Origin: Chthonomonas sp.
GTDB lineage: Bacteria > Armatimonadota > Fimbriimonadia > Fimbriimonadales > Fimbriimonadaceae
Length of the DNA stretch: 64,000 nucleotides
Direction of reading: 5' to 3'
Assembly: GCA_016788115.1 (NCBI GenBank)
Contig: JAEURR010000008.1
Span: 216,656 to 280,655, forward strand
This document shows, in pieces, positions 16,274 to 25,275 of the stretch. The notes beneath the pieces are model-generated. The model did not search any database, was not told the DNA's origin, and saw only the letters and a list, made by a program, of their open reading frames with translations. The translations under genes were made by a program, and so were the position numbers. The stretch's first letter is position 1; each line of letters begins with the position of its first letter.

Positions 16274-17953
16274 TCATCGGATGTTGAAATACTTGGCTTC
16301 AGGGTGGTGCACCACAATGGCGCTGGTCGATTGTTCCGGAATGATCATGAACTCTTCTGAGAGCTCGAGCCCGATATCCGCCGGTTCGAGTAACTCAAAC
16401 AACTTCGTCTGATCTTCCAGGTTTGGACATGCCGGGTAGCCAAATGAGTACCGCGCCCCGCGATACTTCGCACTGAAAAGGAGTCTGAGCTGATCCGGCT
16501 CCTGGTCATCGATGCCCATCTCTCGCCGGACCTGCCGGTGCCAATACTCTGCGAGGGCCTCGGCGGTCTCCACACCCATCCCGTGGGTGAACAGGTACTC
16601 CTGGTAATCGCCGCCGTGGAACAGCGAACGCTCGTACTCCGAGATTTCACTCCCGACGGTCACGATCTGGAATCCAACGACATCGGGTTCGCCTCCCAAC
16701 GGCTTAAAGAAGTCGCTCAGACAGCTCCGTCGCCCTTCGAGCTGCCGCGGGAACCGGAAGCGCAAGCGCTCCGTCCTCGCGTCTTCGTGAAGAATGACAA
16801 GGTCATTCCCCTCCGAGCCGCACCAGAAGTAGCCCCATTTCACCTTGGGGTGCATACGCCGCGCCAGGCTGCGCTGCAAACGCTCGAAGATGGGCTGAGC
16901 GTTCTCTTCAAGCCAAGCGGTGAACGCAGGGTTGTCCATCGACTCCTGCCGTTTGAACTGCCACTGCCCGCGGAAGAGCGCGATGGTGTTGATGTACCGG
17001 TACAACTCGAAGATGTCGAACTTCTCGTGCTTCCGCCAACCGTAGAACGGCAACTTCGGCGGGGCAATGTCCTTCGTCACGTCCGAGATCACTCCGTCAA
17101 AGACGTAGTGCGCAGTGTCCGCACCGTCCACTCGATGGGAGCGCACTCTGCGCTCCAGCGGTTCATCGAGGTCCTGGACCTCGGGGGCCGGAGCCGTCTC
17201 GGTGCAAAGCTCACCCATGAGCCGAAGCCCCTCAAACGCGTCCTGCGCATAGTAGACTCTGCCTCGGTACAACTCCCGCAGATCCTGCTCGACGTAGGCC
17301 CGTGTGAGCGCCGCACCGCCAAGGATCACCGGAATCCGCTCAAGCTTGCGATCGTTCATCTCCAGCAGGTTGTCCCGCATGATCAGCGTGCTCTTGACCA
17401 GCAGCCCGCTCAGTCCGATCACCTGACACTTGTTCTGCTGGAACTGCTCAAGGATCGTATTGATCGGCTGTTTGATGCCAATGTTCACGACGCGATAGCC
17501 GTTGTTGCTGAGGATGATGTCGACGAGGTTCTTGCCGATGTCGTGCACATCGCCCGAGACCGTCGCCAACAGAATTGAGCCCTTCTCACTCCCTTCGACT
17601 CGCTCCATCATCGGCTCAAGGTAGCGAACCGCGCTCTTCATCACCTCGGCGCTCTGGAGGACGAATGGAAGCTGCATTTTCCCCACCCCAAACAGCTCAC
17701 CGACCGTCTTCATCCCTTCTAGCAGGATGTCGTTGATGATCTGCAGCGGCGTGTACTGAGTGAGCGCATCGTCGATGTGCGACTCCAGCTGACGCTTGAT
17801 CCCATCGACGATGTGCTTCTGGAGGACTTCTTCCTCCGAGAGCCCCTCGAACGGGTTCGCCGAGTTGTCCTGCGCCTTGACGTTTTCGAACCGCGCCATC
17901 AATTCGATGAGCGGATCATAGGAAACGGTGCGATCTTTGGGTGTCTCGGTCAT
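16274..17953 (-). CDS. metH: methionine synthase, B12-binding and reactivation half
   Basis: This encodes 559 residues, against about 1200 for full MetH. In order it has the B12 cap helices (about 35-115), the Rossmann B12 domain with DVHDIGKN (DxHxxG, base-off ligand His) and GLSGLLVKS, then the AdoMet-dependent activation domain (about 300-559) with FRGQWQFKR, GMGVETAEALAEYWH and RYSFGYPACP (RxxxGY plus ACP, the AdoMet site). The homocysteine-binding and folate-binding modules are absent and not encoded nearby. A separate polypeptide must supply them if the enzyme makes methionine from homocysteine and methyltetrahydrofolate. A 135-base foldable leader precedes the gene after etfA. Confidence 0.88.
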   Translation of the reverse strand: MTETPKDRTVSYDPLIELMARFENVKAQDNSANPFEGLSEEEVLQKHIVDGIKRQLESHIDDALTQYTPLQIINDILLEGMKTVGELFGVGKMQLPFVLQSAEVMKSAVRYLEPMMERVEGSEKGSILLATVSGDVHDIGKNLVDIILSNNGYRVVNIGIKQPINTILEQFQQNKCQVIGLSGLLVKSTLIMRDNLLEMNDRKLERIPVILGGAALTRAYVEQDLRELYRGRVYYAQDAFEGLRLMGELCTETAPAPEVQDLDEPLERRVRSHRVDGADTAHYVFDGVISDVTKDIAPPKLPFYGWRKHEKFDIFELYRYINTIALFRGQWQFKRQESMDNPAFTAWLEENAQPIFERLQRSLARRMHPKVKWGYFWCGSEGNDLVILHEDARTERLRFRFPRQLEGRRSCLSDFFKPLGGEPDVVGFQIVTVGSEISEYERSLFHGGDYQEYLFTHGMGVETAEALAEYWHRQVRREMGIDDQEPDQLRLLFSAKYRGARYSFGYPACPNLEDQTKLFELLEPADIGLELSEEFMIIPEQSTSAIVVHHPEAKYFNIR

Positions 17954-18088
17954 AAAGTCATTACGCGCTACAAATAAATATCTAGTTGTCTTGAGGAAAA
18001 ATCGCGTTTGAAGGTCTGCCGGTCACTCTTGCTCTCCCCTTGACAACTGGCTCAGACCTTCAGTTGGTTCATCCAACCTGCGAGAGCC
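17954..18088 (-). promoter_or_regulatory. structured leader between etfA and metH half, candidate attenuator or riboswitch
   Basis: On the minus strand the gap can form several competing helices. One is a 9-bp stem, GAAGGTCTG (18053-18061) with CAGACCTTC (18010-18018). Others are GTTGG/CCAAC (18073-18077 with 18063-18067), CAACTG/CAGTTG (18061-18066 with 18044-18049), GCTCTC/GAGAGC (18082-18087 with 18031-18036) and AGTTGTC/GACAACT (18042-18048 with 17984-17990). A run of five T follows at 18001-17997. The sequence lacks the conserved cores of the SAM-I and cobalamin riboswitches. It may equally be a loose terminator for etfBA. Confidence 0.35.
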
Positions 18089-18982
18089 TTATCTCAGTTT
18101 CGACTGTATTTCTGGCAGCGCCGTGTACAAGTCCTGCACAAGGCCGAAATCGGCCACCTCGAAAATCGGCGCATTCGCATCGGTGTTGATCGCAACGATG
18201 ATTTTGCTGTCCTTGATTCCCGCCATGTGCTGCGTGCTTCCGGAGACTCCTGCGGCGATGTACAGATCCGGTGCGACAATCTTGCCCGTCTGGCCCACCT
18301 GCAGCTCATTCGCGGCAATGCCGCTGTCAACCGCGGCTCGGGTTGCCCCCGCTGCCCCGTGCAGCGCGTCAGCAAGCCCACCGATGACTTGTTCAAACGT
18401 CGCTGCGTCCCTCAGCGGACGACCACCGCTCACGATGATCTTGGCCTGCGAAAGGTCCGGACGACCACCTCGGCGCTGAGCTGCCTGAGTAATGACCGTC
18501 TTCCCCGATCCGCTGAACGCTACGGCTTCCGCCGGGGTCGTGCCCGATGGCTCATCAAGCTTGGAGAACCCGCTCGGTCGGAAAGTCATGAGCGTGAGCG
18601 GCGAATTGACTTCGACGGTCTCGATCAAGCTTCCCGCGACAATCGGGCGACGAAAACGGTGCGGGCCTTCGATTCCGATCACGTCCGTGACCATCGGTGC
18701 ATCCACCAGACCAGCGAGTCGCGCAAAAGTGTCCTTTGCGGCCATGGACGAAACTGCCGCGACATGCGTGTAACCCGCCGTGTACCCGGCGATCGATGCG
18801 GCTGCCGCGTCGGGTGGCACTGAGCCCCCCTGTGCAAACGTCATAACCCGGCCCGCCGAAGTCACTGGGGCGCTCGAGCCGGACAGGAGCAGTGCGTCAA
18901 ACTCGCACCCCATGGCCTGGATGAAACCGCCCGCGAGCGAGAGTTCATCCGCCGAAAATCCGATCAGCAGTAGCTTGGACAT
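18089..18982 (-). CDS. etfA: electron transfer flavoprotein alpha subunit
   Basis: The protein has 297 residues. Its C-terminal FAD-binding domain is clear: SGGRPL near the middle, then GQTGKIVAPDLYIAAGVSGS, QHMAGIKDSKIIVAINTD and APIFEVADFGLVQDL, all diagnostic of EtfA. With EtfB it takes electrons from acyl-CoA dehydrogenases and passes them to ETF-quinone oxidoreductase. Its ATG overlaps the etfB stop by one base, so translation is coupled. FadN, proline dehydrogenase and acyl-CoA carboxylase elsewhere in the window fit the same catabolic role. Confidence 0.95.
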   Translation of the reverse strand: MSKLLLIGFSADELSLAGGFIQAMGCEFDALLLSGSSAPVTSAGRVMTFAQGGSVPPDAAAASIAGYTAGYTHVAAVSSMAAKDTFARLAGLVDAPMVTDVIGIEGPHRFRRPIVAGSLIETVEVNSPLTLMTFRPSGFSKLDEPSGTTPAEAVAFSGSGKTVITQAAQRRGGRPDLSQAKIIVSGGRPLRDAATFEQVIGGLADALHGAAGATRAAVDSGIAANELQVGQTGKIVAPDLYIAAGVSGSTQHMAGIKDSKIIVAINTDANAPIFEVADFGLVQDLYTALPEIQSKLR

Positions 18983-19722
18983 TAGTTCAGCACTCCTTTG
19001 TCGCGCAAAGCGGTTACCAGTGAATCGACTGAATCCACTCGCTGGCCGGCACCCCGCGGCGCAACCGCTGAGACAGCGACGGTCTTCACCCGGGCACTGT
19101 CAGAGTTACTGCTCGCCACCTTTGCCAACGGTTTGGAGCGGGCCTTGACGATGCCCGGCAAGGCGATGTACCTCGGCTCGTTCAATCGCAGGTCCGCGGT
19201 GATCAGGCAAGGCAGCGGCATTTGGACGGTCTCTTCGCCGAGGTCGGTCTCGCGCGTGACCGTTGCTGTCCCACCCTCGATCGAAATCTTGCTGGCAAAC
19301 GAGGCGTGCGGCCAATCGAGCATCGCGGCGAGGGTCGGGCCAACTTGGCTGTTGTCCCCGTCCGTACTCTGCTTCCCCATCAGAATCAAGTTTGGCGACT
19401 CGGTCGCCACCACTGCCTTGAGCTCCCGCGCGATGATGCCGGGGTCGGTGTCTCCGGTCTTCTCGACGAGGATCGCTCGGTCCGCGCCGATCGCGAGCGC
19501 CTTGCGCAGCTGTTCTTCGACCTCACCGCCTCCGACACTCACCACGACGACTTCGGCCGAAGGGTCCTTCTCTTTCATTCGCACGGCCTCTTCGACCGCG
19601 ATCTCATCGAAAGGGTTGATGTCGAACTTCACCCCGGTTGTCTCGATGGACTGTCCGTCACCCGATGGGCGGACTTTGGCGTAAGGGTCAATGACTCGCT
19701 TGATGGGTACAAGAATCTTCAT
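18982..19722 (-). CDS. etfB: electron transfer flavoprotein beta subunit
   Basis: From ATG 19722 the protein has 246 residues: MKILVPIKRVIDPYAKVR. This is the standard EtfB N-terminus, so I rejected the 12-codon upstream extension. Further EtfB signatures are INPFDEIAVEEAVRMKE, ADRAILVE, LILMGKQSTDGDNSQVGP and PRYIALPGIVKARSKPL. It binds AMP and the partner dehydrogenases and forms the heterodimer with EtfA, which follows with a one-base overlap. No strong promoter element was found directly upstream. Confidence 0.95.
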   Translation of the reverse strand: MKILVPIKRVIDPYAKVRPSGDGQSIETTGVKFDINPFDEIAVEEAVRMKEKDPSAEVVVVSVGGGEVEEQLRKALAIGADRAILVEKTGDTDPGIIARELKAVVATESPNLILMGKQSTDGDNSQVGPTLAAMLDWPHASFASKISIEGGTATVTRETDLGEETVQMPLPCLITADLRLNEPRYIALPGIVKARSKPLAKVASSNSDSARVKTVAVSAVAPRGAGQRVDSVDSLVTALRDKGVLN

Positions 19723-19799
19723 AGGGCTTGGCGCTCTGGTGTCCCGAGGGGCACGCAATAATGCCCCTAAGGATACTTGAGCGCACCTCTGATTCGCTC

Positions 19800-22313
19800 T
19801 TAAGGGAGCGCCGAGATCCCACCAACACGGATGCCGTTGACCGTGTTCAAACCGCGCACCTTGACCGAGACGATCTTCTTGTCGCTCTGCAACGTGACCG
19901 CGCTGTAGCCCTGTTGCCTTGGCAAGCGCGCAGTCCCGGCAGGGTCTGAGCCCGCACGTACATCAAGCAAGTACTTCAGTCGCGTTGTCCTCGTTGAGCC
20001 GTCCGCGCAAGTGAAGATGATCTCGGCAGCGTCCTCCAGGCGGTTCAGGCGGTTTTCTGTCTGGATGGCGAGTCCTACTCGGCTGACGCCTTTGGCGGGC
20101 AGCTCAAAGACCAGCTCGCGTGGTCGCTTTGCACCTTGCTCGGTGAGTTCGTTCGTAGTCGAGACAGGCTCGATCAAGTCGAACATCCACGGGCCGATCT
20201 GCACGGGCTTGCCGCCCAGCGAATCGCCGAACTGCATCCCGGAGACCGATTTCGTTGGAGACGCCGGAGCGAAGTACCGCTCGTACAGCGCGGTCAGCGG
20301 ATCGTATCCAAGCTGCTTCGGCCCTTCCGTCCTGCCCGTCCACGCGTAGTCTCCCGCGACGATGAACGCAGCGTACTGTTCGGGGTTCTCGACCAACGCG
20401 CGCTCCTCGCTGAAGTACCCACTCCATGTGGTCTGCAAGTACCCTCCACCGACCTTTGCCGCGGCCTGAGCGAACCCAATGATGTTGCCAAGACGGTTCC
20501 AGCCCGAGGCAATCGGAAACTGCCCATTCTTCTTGAAGATCTCCAGCGAAGTGTAAATGCGCGGGTCCGGGTTGTCGATGTAATGCCAGTCGGTCACCAT
20601 CGCACCCTTGGGAATCACCTGACGCCGCGCCATGGCCTCTTCCTTGTTGTAACCCAGGGCTGCATCGGGCGCCTCACCCGGTGCTAAGCACTTGTCACCC
20701 CACAGCATCATCGGAACGTTATGTCGCTTGGCGATATCGCCCAGCATGGGGATTTGAATACGCCACAGCTCGGTTACCAACTTTTGGTCGCCAGGAAATC
20801 CGCGCATATCCACCTCATCGAGCCCAAAGTGCAGGGCACTCGGCTTCAGCAGCTCGACGACCTCGTCCCATAGCTTGTTCAGGATCGGTGCAACACCTGG
20901 TTTGCGCGGGTCCACCGAATAGGGGATTGAGCGGTTGAATGCGAGGTCCAGGTTCTGTCCATTGGCGAAGAACCACTCCATGTGGCCAAAACTCTGGATA
21001 AGCGGGATCGGATCGATCCCCTGGCTGCGGTACATGGCGAACAGCTTCTGGAGGTCTTCCAGATTCATCGAGTTGGCGTGGTAGATGCCCGGCAGCGATT
21101 TCCACCGCGCTTGCTCGGCCTGCAGCACCATCTTGTTGTAGCCCAGCGGTCCCAAGACCCGCTGGTGAAACTTCGTCTGAAAATCGAGAGCGTTTGGGCC
21201 GACGAAGAGGTGCGCCCCGCGCCACGAAAGTGTCGGCCAATCGGTGATGGTGGCTTGCACAAGCGTCACCGCCCCGTCGTTCACCCGGATGAGCTGGCCC
21301 AGCTGAGTCAACCCCATACGCAAGCCGATCGCATCTTTGCCCGTGACCTTGATGGGCCTACCTACCGCCACCGTATAACCATTCTCCGGCACGTTGAGTT
21401 TCGGATCGACCTTCGCAACAATTGCGCTCTCAGGGAACGTGGCGTCCGCGAACCGCTGCATCACCAGCTTCACCGCCTCGCTTGCATCCTTGCGCGGCTT
21501 CGGGTCAAGGGAAATCCGGAACATCGCTGGCGACATGATCGACTCCCGTGGAGCCGGGATGACTGCCGTGAGCCGGGTCGGCGATAGCACCGTGCCAGTG
21601 CGAGGCTTCAGCTTGATCGTCTCGGAGGCCGGGGCGCTCGCGGCCATTTTGCTGATCGTCATGGAGACCTTGATCGTCACAGAGCCCTGCGGAGGGATGG
21701 TCAATCGGTTGTGCCCGAGCCACAAGAGCTCCCGATCGCGCGCGAAATCTTGCTGGTAGTTGCGAGCATCGAAGAGCGTGAGCGGAGCGTCCGGGCTCGA
21801 AGCCGAGACTTCGGCAATCCGCCCCTTCATCGTGACGGACGACGAGTCGGGACCAAGTGAATTGTCCTTTGGATCGTTCGTTGGTCGTGGTGACTCTCCC
21901 AAAACCTTGGAGCTGCCATCGGAGAACCGGATCTCTCCGCCCTTGAAAGCCGTCGCCCACAGGCAGCCGACCGTGTTCTCGACGTTTGCAGGCTCAGTGC
22001 CGCGCCAGCCAAAGGTATAGGTCGCATCCACACCCGAAGCGGTACGCACGAAGCGCATCATGCCGTGCGCGAGCCGATCAGGTCCCGTGAACACGACGGT
22101 GAGGTCGCCATTCGCATCGCGCGTTACGGTCTGGGGGTTCCAGTTCGAGCTGTAGAGGCCCTTCTCCCAGTTTCCTTTGTAGTACTGAAAGAACCCGCCA
22201 CGGACGATCTCAACGCCTCCCACCGTCACGAAAAGCCCACGTGTGCTCTCGTATCGCATGTCAATCGGGCTCGCATTCATGGCCAGGGTACAGAGGATCG
22301 GAATCAAATTCAT
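19800..22313 (-). CDS. GH20-like beta-N-acetylhexosaminidase
   Basis: The 837-residue protein has a short N-terminal hydrophobic stretch (MNLIPILCTLAMNASP), a beta-rich domain (about 20-230), a GH20 domain-2-like alpha/beta region (about 245-350) and a TIM-barrel (about 355-700). The barrel contains the strand SWRGAHLF and HFGLDEVDMRG near residue 496, the GH20 signature HxGxDEV in which Asp positions the substrate N-acetyl group and Glu is the acid. A C-terminal beta domain closes it. It likely removes terminal GlcNAc or GalNAc from glycans or peptidoglycan. GGAGAG precedes ATG. It is divergent from the amidase gene, which also targets cell walls. Confidence 0.78.
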   Translation of the reverse strand: MNLIPILCTLAMNASPIDMRYESTRGLFVTVGGVEIVRGGFFQYYKGNWEKGLYSSNWNPQTVTRDANGDLTVVFTGPDRLAHGMMRFVRTASGVDATYTFGWRGTEPANVENTVGCLWATAFKGGEIRFSDGSSKVLGESPRPTNDPKDNSLGPDSSSVTMKGRIAEVSASSPDAPLTLFDARNYQQDFARDRELLWLGHNRLTIPPQGSVTIKVSMTISKMAASAPASETIKLKPRTGTVLSPTRLTAVIPAPRESIMSPAMFRISLDPKPRKDASEAVKLVMQRFADATFPESAIVAKVDPKLNVPENGYTVAVGRPIKVTGKDAIGLRMGLTQLGQLIRVNDGAVTLVQATITDWPTLSWRGAHLFVGPNALDFQTKFHQRVLGPLGYNKMVLQAEQARWKSLPGIYHANSMNLEDLQKLFAMYRSQGIDPIPLIQSFGHMEWFFANGQNLDLAFNRSIPYSVDPRKPGVAPILNKLWDEVVELLKPSALHFGLDEVDMRGFPGDQKLVTELWRIQIPMLGDIAKRHNVPMMLWGDKCLAPGEAPDAALGYNKEEAMARRQVIPKGAMVTDWHYIDNPDPRIYTSLEIFKKNGQFPIASGWNRLGNIIGFAQAAAKVGGGYLQTTWSGYFSEERALVENPEQYAAFIVAGDYAWTGRTEGPKQLGYDPLTALYERYFAPASPTKSVSGMQFGDSLGGKPVQIGPWMFDLIEPVSTTNELTEQGAKRPRELVFELPAKGVSRVGLAIQTENRLNRLEDAAEIIFTCADGSTRTTRLKYLLDVRAGSDPAGTARLPRQQGYSAVTLQSDKKIVSVKVRGLNTVNGIRVGGISALP

Positions 22314-22357
22314 AAACTCTCCTATCTTCGCATGTTACGAAGCCGGAATTCCCGTCT

Positions 22358-22363
22358 TATAAT
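22358..22363 (+). promoter_or_regulatory. -10 hexamer TATAAT of the amidase gene, leaderless geometry
   Basis: A perfect TATAAT ends seven bases before ATG 22371. TTACGA (22335-22340) lies 17 bases upstream as a weak -35. The alternative ATG 22362 would fall inside the hexamer, so 22371 is the better start. Confidence 0.55.
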
Positions 22364-22370
22364 GATAACG

Positions 22371-23675
22371 ATGCGGAATCTCCCACGAGTCCTTTTAGGT
22401 GCTGTCTTGGCTGGCACAGCATTGCCAAGTTTTGCGCAACCGGATTACAGTGGTGCCCTCTGGAACCAAGCGAACACGGGAAACTTCACGGTCAGCAACC
22501 GCACGACCACGTATCCGATCCTCTACGTTGTCTGCCACATTATGGAAGGCACCTACGCGGGGTCGATCAGTTGGTTCAAGAACGCCGCATCGAACGTCAG
22601 CGCCCACTACCTCATCCGCAGCAGTGACGGTCAAATCACCCAGATGGTCCGCGAGAAGGACATTGCCTACCACGCGGGCGTGTGGACTTACAATACGCAG
22701 TCAATCGGCATCGAGCACGAGGCGTTCAGCAACCAACCTCAGTGGTACACCTCGACCCTGTACCAGAGCTCCGCGCGTCTGACCCGGTACCTAACGAGCA
22801 AGTACGGCATCGCCCGCGATCGCACCAAGATTATCGGCCACAAGGAGACCGGTGCCGCTACCAGTTGTCCCGGCCCAAACTGGGACTGGAACATCTACAT
22901 GCCGCTCGTGCAGAACAATGCGACGTTTGTGGATTCCACAGTTCCCGGGTACATCAGCGCAGGCCAGAACTTCGATGTGGTGATGCGATTTGTCAATGCT
23001 GGGACCGACGCGTGGACACAGTCTTCTTCGGACCCCGTTCAGTTGGGAACCGCGTCGGCGAGCCCCTACTTCGTCCCCGGCAACTGGCTCTCATCGACGC
23101 GTGCCGCCGGAGTCTTTGCCGATACACCTGCGGGCGGGACGGCGGAGTTTAAGTTCCAAATGAAAGCTCCCACTACTCTGGGCAGTTACAGTGAGGTGTT
23201 CCAGCTTTACCGCAGCAGCATCGAAGCGTTTGGACCCACGGTCACCCTCAACTTCAACGTGGGCACCGTCGACACGGTGCTGGACAACACGAGCCCAAAC
23301 TTCACCGCAACCGGAAGCTGGGCGACCGGCACCACTGCTCCCGGTAAGTACGGAGCGAACTACCTCTTCAGCACAGTCACCAAGAAGACCAGCGCGGTCG
23401 CAAACTGGTTCTTGAACGTGCCTACGAGCGGGTCGTACGACGTTTACGGCTGGTGGCCCGAAGGAGCGAACAGAAGTCCGCTAGCGCTCTATCAGATGGA
23501 CTCGGTCCGGGATGGGACGGTGAACGCCATCGTCAACCAAATGACCGACGGCGGTAAATGGAATCTGCTGGGTCGTGTCAGGTTGCGCCAGGGCACTGGC
23601 AACGTCAGGCTGCAGGCTTATTCGGGCAACGGTGTCGTCGTGGCGGACGCGATCAGAGTTGTCGGACCGTTCTAG
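22371..23675 (+). CDS. secreted N-acetylmuramoyl-L-alanine amidase with golvesin-like C-terminus
   Basis: From ATG 22371 there are 434 residues with a signal peptide (MRNLPRVLLGAVLAGTALPSFAQ). The Amidase_2 domain (about 40-185) shows VVCHIMEG, SAHYLIRSSDGQI, AYHAGVWTYNTQSIGIEHE and IIGHKETGAATSCPGP; the His of VCH, the His of IGH and the Cys of SCPG are the zinc ligands. It cleaves the bond between muramic acid and L-alanine. An Ig-like region (about 190-300) follows and then a golvesin C-terminal-like beta domain (about 305-434). The next gene overlaps its end. Confidence 0.85.
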   Translation: MRNLPRVLLGAVLAGTALPSFAQPDYSGALWNQANTGNFTVSNRTTTYPILYVVCHIMEGTYAGSISWFKNAASNVSAHYLIRSSDGQITQMVREKDIAYHAGVWTYNTQSIGIEHEAFSNQPQWYTSTLYQSSARLTRYLTSKYGIARDRTKIIGHKETGAATSCPGPNWDWNIYMPLVQNNATFVDSTVPGYISAGQNFDVVMRFVNAGTDAWTQSSSDPVQLGTASASPYFVPGNWLSSTRAAGVFADTPAGGTAEFKFQMKAPTTLGSYSEVFQLYRSSIEAFGPTVTLNFNVGTVDTVLDNTSPNFTATGSWATGTTAPGKYGANYLFSTVTKKTSAVANWFLNVPTSGSYDVYGWWPEGANRSPLALYQMDSVRDGTVNAIVNQMTDGGKWNLLGRVRLRQGTGNVRLQAYSGNGVVVADAIRVVGPF

Positions 23676-25275
23676 GCTCGAAATCGGGCTGATCTGTGCA
23701 TCGTTATGCATGGTGGGTCATGCGCAGTTACCGTCCACGGGGGCCTTCGCTGACCCTGTCTCGGTGCGTGCTGATCGAAAGCTTGTCCGAGAAGTGGTTG
23801 AGGAGCTCTGGCCCGCCGGTGGCCCGACATTGCGCATTGCCAAGGAGCTTTCAGAGCGGAAGCTGATCGCCTTGATCCGAGGGCGGCCCACAGGCGAAGC
23901 CCTGAACCGGATCGCCGAAACCCTGGGCCTGAGGTGGGTTCAACTTGACGACGCCTATGAACTGAGGGAGGACCCGCGACAGCGTGCTCTTGCATTCGCA
24001 GCGGTGCGTGCCGCTGAAACTGAACGCCGCACCGACTGGTCCGAGCAGTTGGCGATCCTACGCAAGCTCGCCGGGCGTCCCCACCAGGAGATTCTCGCCG
24101 AGGCCAAGCAACTTCGCGAACGCCTCGAGACGCTGAACCGTGACAAGCCACCTCACTGGACCGAGGAAGTTCCGGCCCTGGCGAGTCAACTCGCGCAGAT
24201 AGAGCCCGCGCTCTCGCCAGAAGGAAACCTCTTCAGCCGCGCCCTCAGTGCGGCTTCGGACCGGCTCCGGAGTTCAGCCTCCTTCCAAATCCCACTAGAC
24301 GACGATGGGGGCCAAGCGGTGTTCAGGTACATCCCGGAGCTTGACGAGGTGCAAGTGATGATCAGCGCCAGAGGGCTGCGGTTCAGCCGATCACTTTCCG
24401 GATCAGATGCTCTTCTTGGCGAAACCGAGTGGGACGTCGCGGCACGTGCTTGGGGCGGCGACCTTTGGACCAGTAAGCTCTCGATGGATCGGTGGCATCC
24501 ATCCGGTCCAATCCGATCCGCGTTCGAATTCTGGGATCTAGTCCAGCAGGCGGCGGATCGGGATGTCATCATCGAAGCGTTTCAGACTCCCTTTTTCGAC
24601 GACGGCGCGGGACGTCCCGAGCGCGCTGAGCAATGGCTCCGGCAGATCTGTGTTGCCGAGCGCCTTGACGACGGCTGGCTTCTGGCACGTCCCCGTCGCG
24701 CACCGCAGCTACGAGGCACGGACCCGCCTGAGTTAGCGCTTCGAACTTTGCTAGCGGATACCACGGCCAACTTGGACACCGCGGCGTGGTTTCTCAGCCA
24801 ACTCAACCCCCGGCAGGTAGCAAGGCTTGAGGCCGGGACTGTCCACTTACCGTTCTCGACTGCCGAAGCAGCCGCATTTGCACCCATCGCCGCGGTTTGG
24901 ACGAAGCTAACGCCCGAGCAGAAGCAAATCTTGCTCTCCAGGCAGCCACTCGCTGCCACCCGACTTTCGGACGGCGCACGTACTGCCTTATACCGGGCCT
25001 TAGAACAAGAGCTGTTCCGAAGCTATAGTCGGCTGGAAGCCTTCGAGCAAACGTTTCGACGGCAACCCGAGCTGCTCACGCTATTCCTAGACACCGACAC
25101 CATGGCAGCGACAACGGTTCAGGATGGGCCTACGGACGTGACCTCCACCCCTGACCAAATCGCGAACCCCAATCAGGCCAGTGGTCGTACGGTGCGAAAG
25201 TACTCCTTGTACGTCGGTACCCAGGTCAAGGACTCCGCGTCCTTCACGCTGACGCTCGGCGCTAAGCCTCGATGA
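23659..25275 (+). CDS. secreted protein with STN-like N-terminal domain, function unknown
   Basis: I place the start at TTG 23659, inside the end of the amidase gene, because it opens with a plausible signal peptide (SRLEIGLICASLCMVGHA); upstream extensions are out-of-frame amidase sequence. The 538-residue product has, after the signal, a piece resembling secretin/TonB short N-terminal (STN) domains: VRADRKLVREVVEEL, ERKLIALIRGRPTGEALNRIAETLGLRWVQLDDAYEL. The remaining 400 residues are helix-rich without a known motif and no secretin beta-barrel follows. The end overlaps mqnC by 14 bases. Role unknown. Confidence 0.6.
   Translation: MSDRSRLEIGLICASLCMVGHAQLPSTGAFADPVSVRADRKLVREVVEELWPAGGPTLRIAKELSERKLIALIRGRPTGEALNRIAETLGLRWVQLDDAYELREDPRQRALAFAAVRAAETERRTDWSEQLAILRKLAGRPHQEILAEAKQLRERLETLNRDKPPHWTEEVPALASQLAQIEPALSPEGNLFSRALSAASDRLRSSASFQIPLDDDGGQAVFRYIPELDEVQVMISARGLRFSRSLSGSDALLGETEWDVAARAWGGDLWTSKLSMDRWHPSGPIRSAFEFWDLVQQAADRDVIIEAFQTPFFDDGAGRPERAEQWLRQICVAERLDDGWLLARPRRAPQLRGTDPPELALRTLLADTTANLDTAAWFLSQLNPRQVARLEAGTVHLPFSTAEAAAFAPIAAVWTKLTPEQKQILLSRQPLAATRLSDGARTALYRALEQELFRSYSRLEAFEQTFRRQPELLTLFLDTDTMAATTVQDGPTDVTSTPDQIANPNQASGRTVRKYSLYVGTQVKDSASFTLTLGAKPR

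Noticed and set aside
16538..17578. Long plus-strand open frame (346 codons) opposite metH
   Set aside because: It is the antisense of a clear MetH gene; its translation is Arg/Leu/Val-rich without any family motif. High GC content makes such frames common.
17954..18088. SAM-I, cobalamin or SAH riboswitch before the metH half
   Set aside because: The conserved core sequences of these classes were looked for by eye and are not present; only an unclassified foldable leader is reported.
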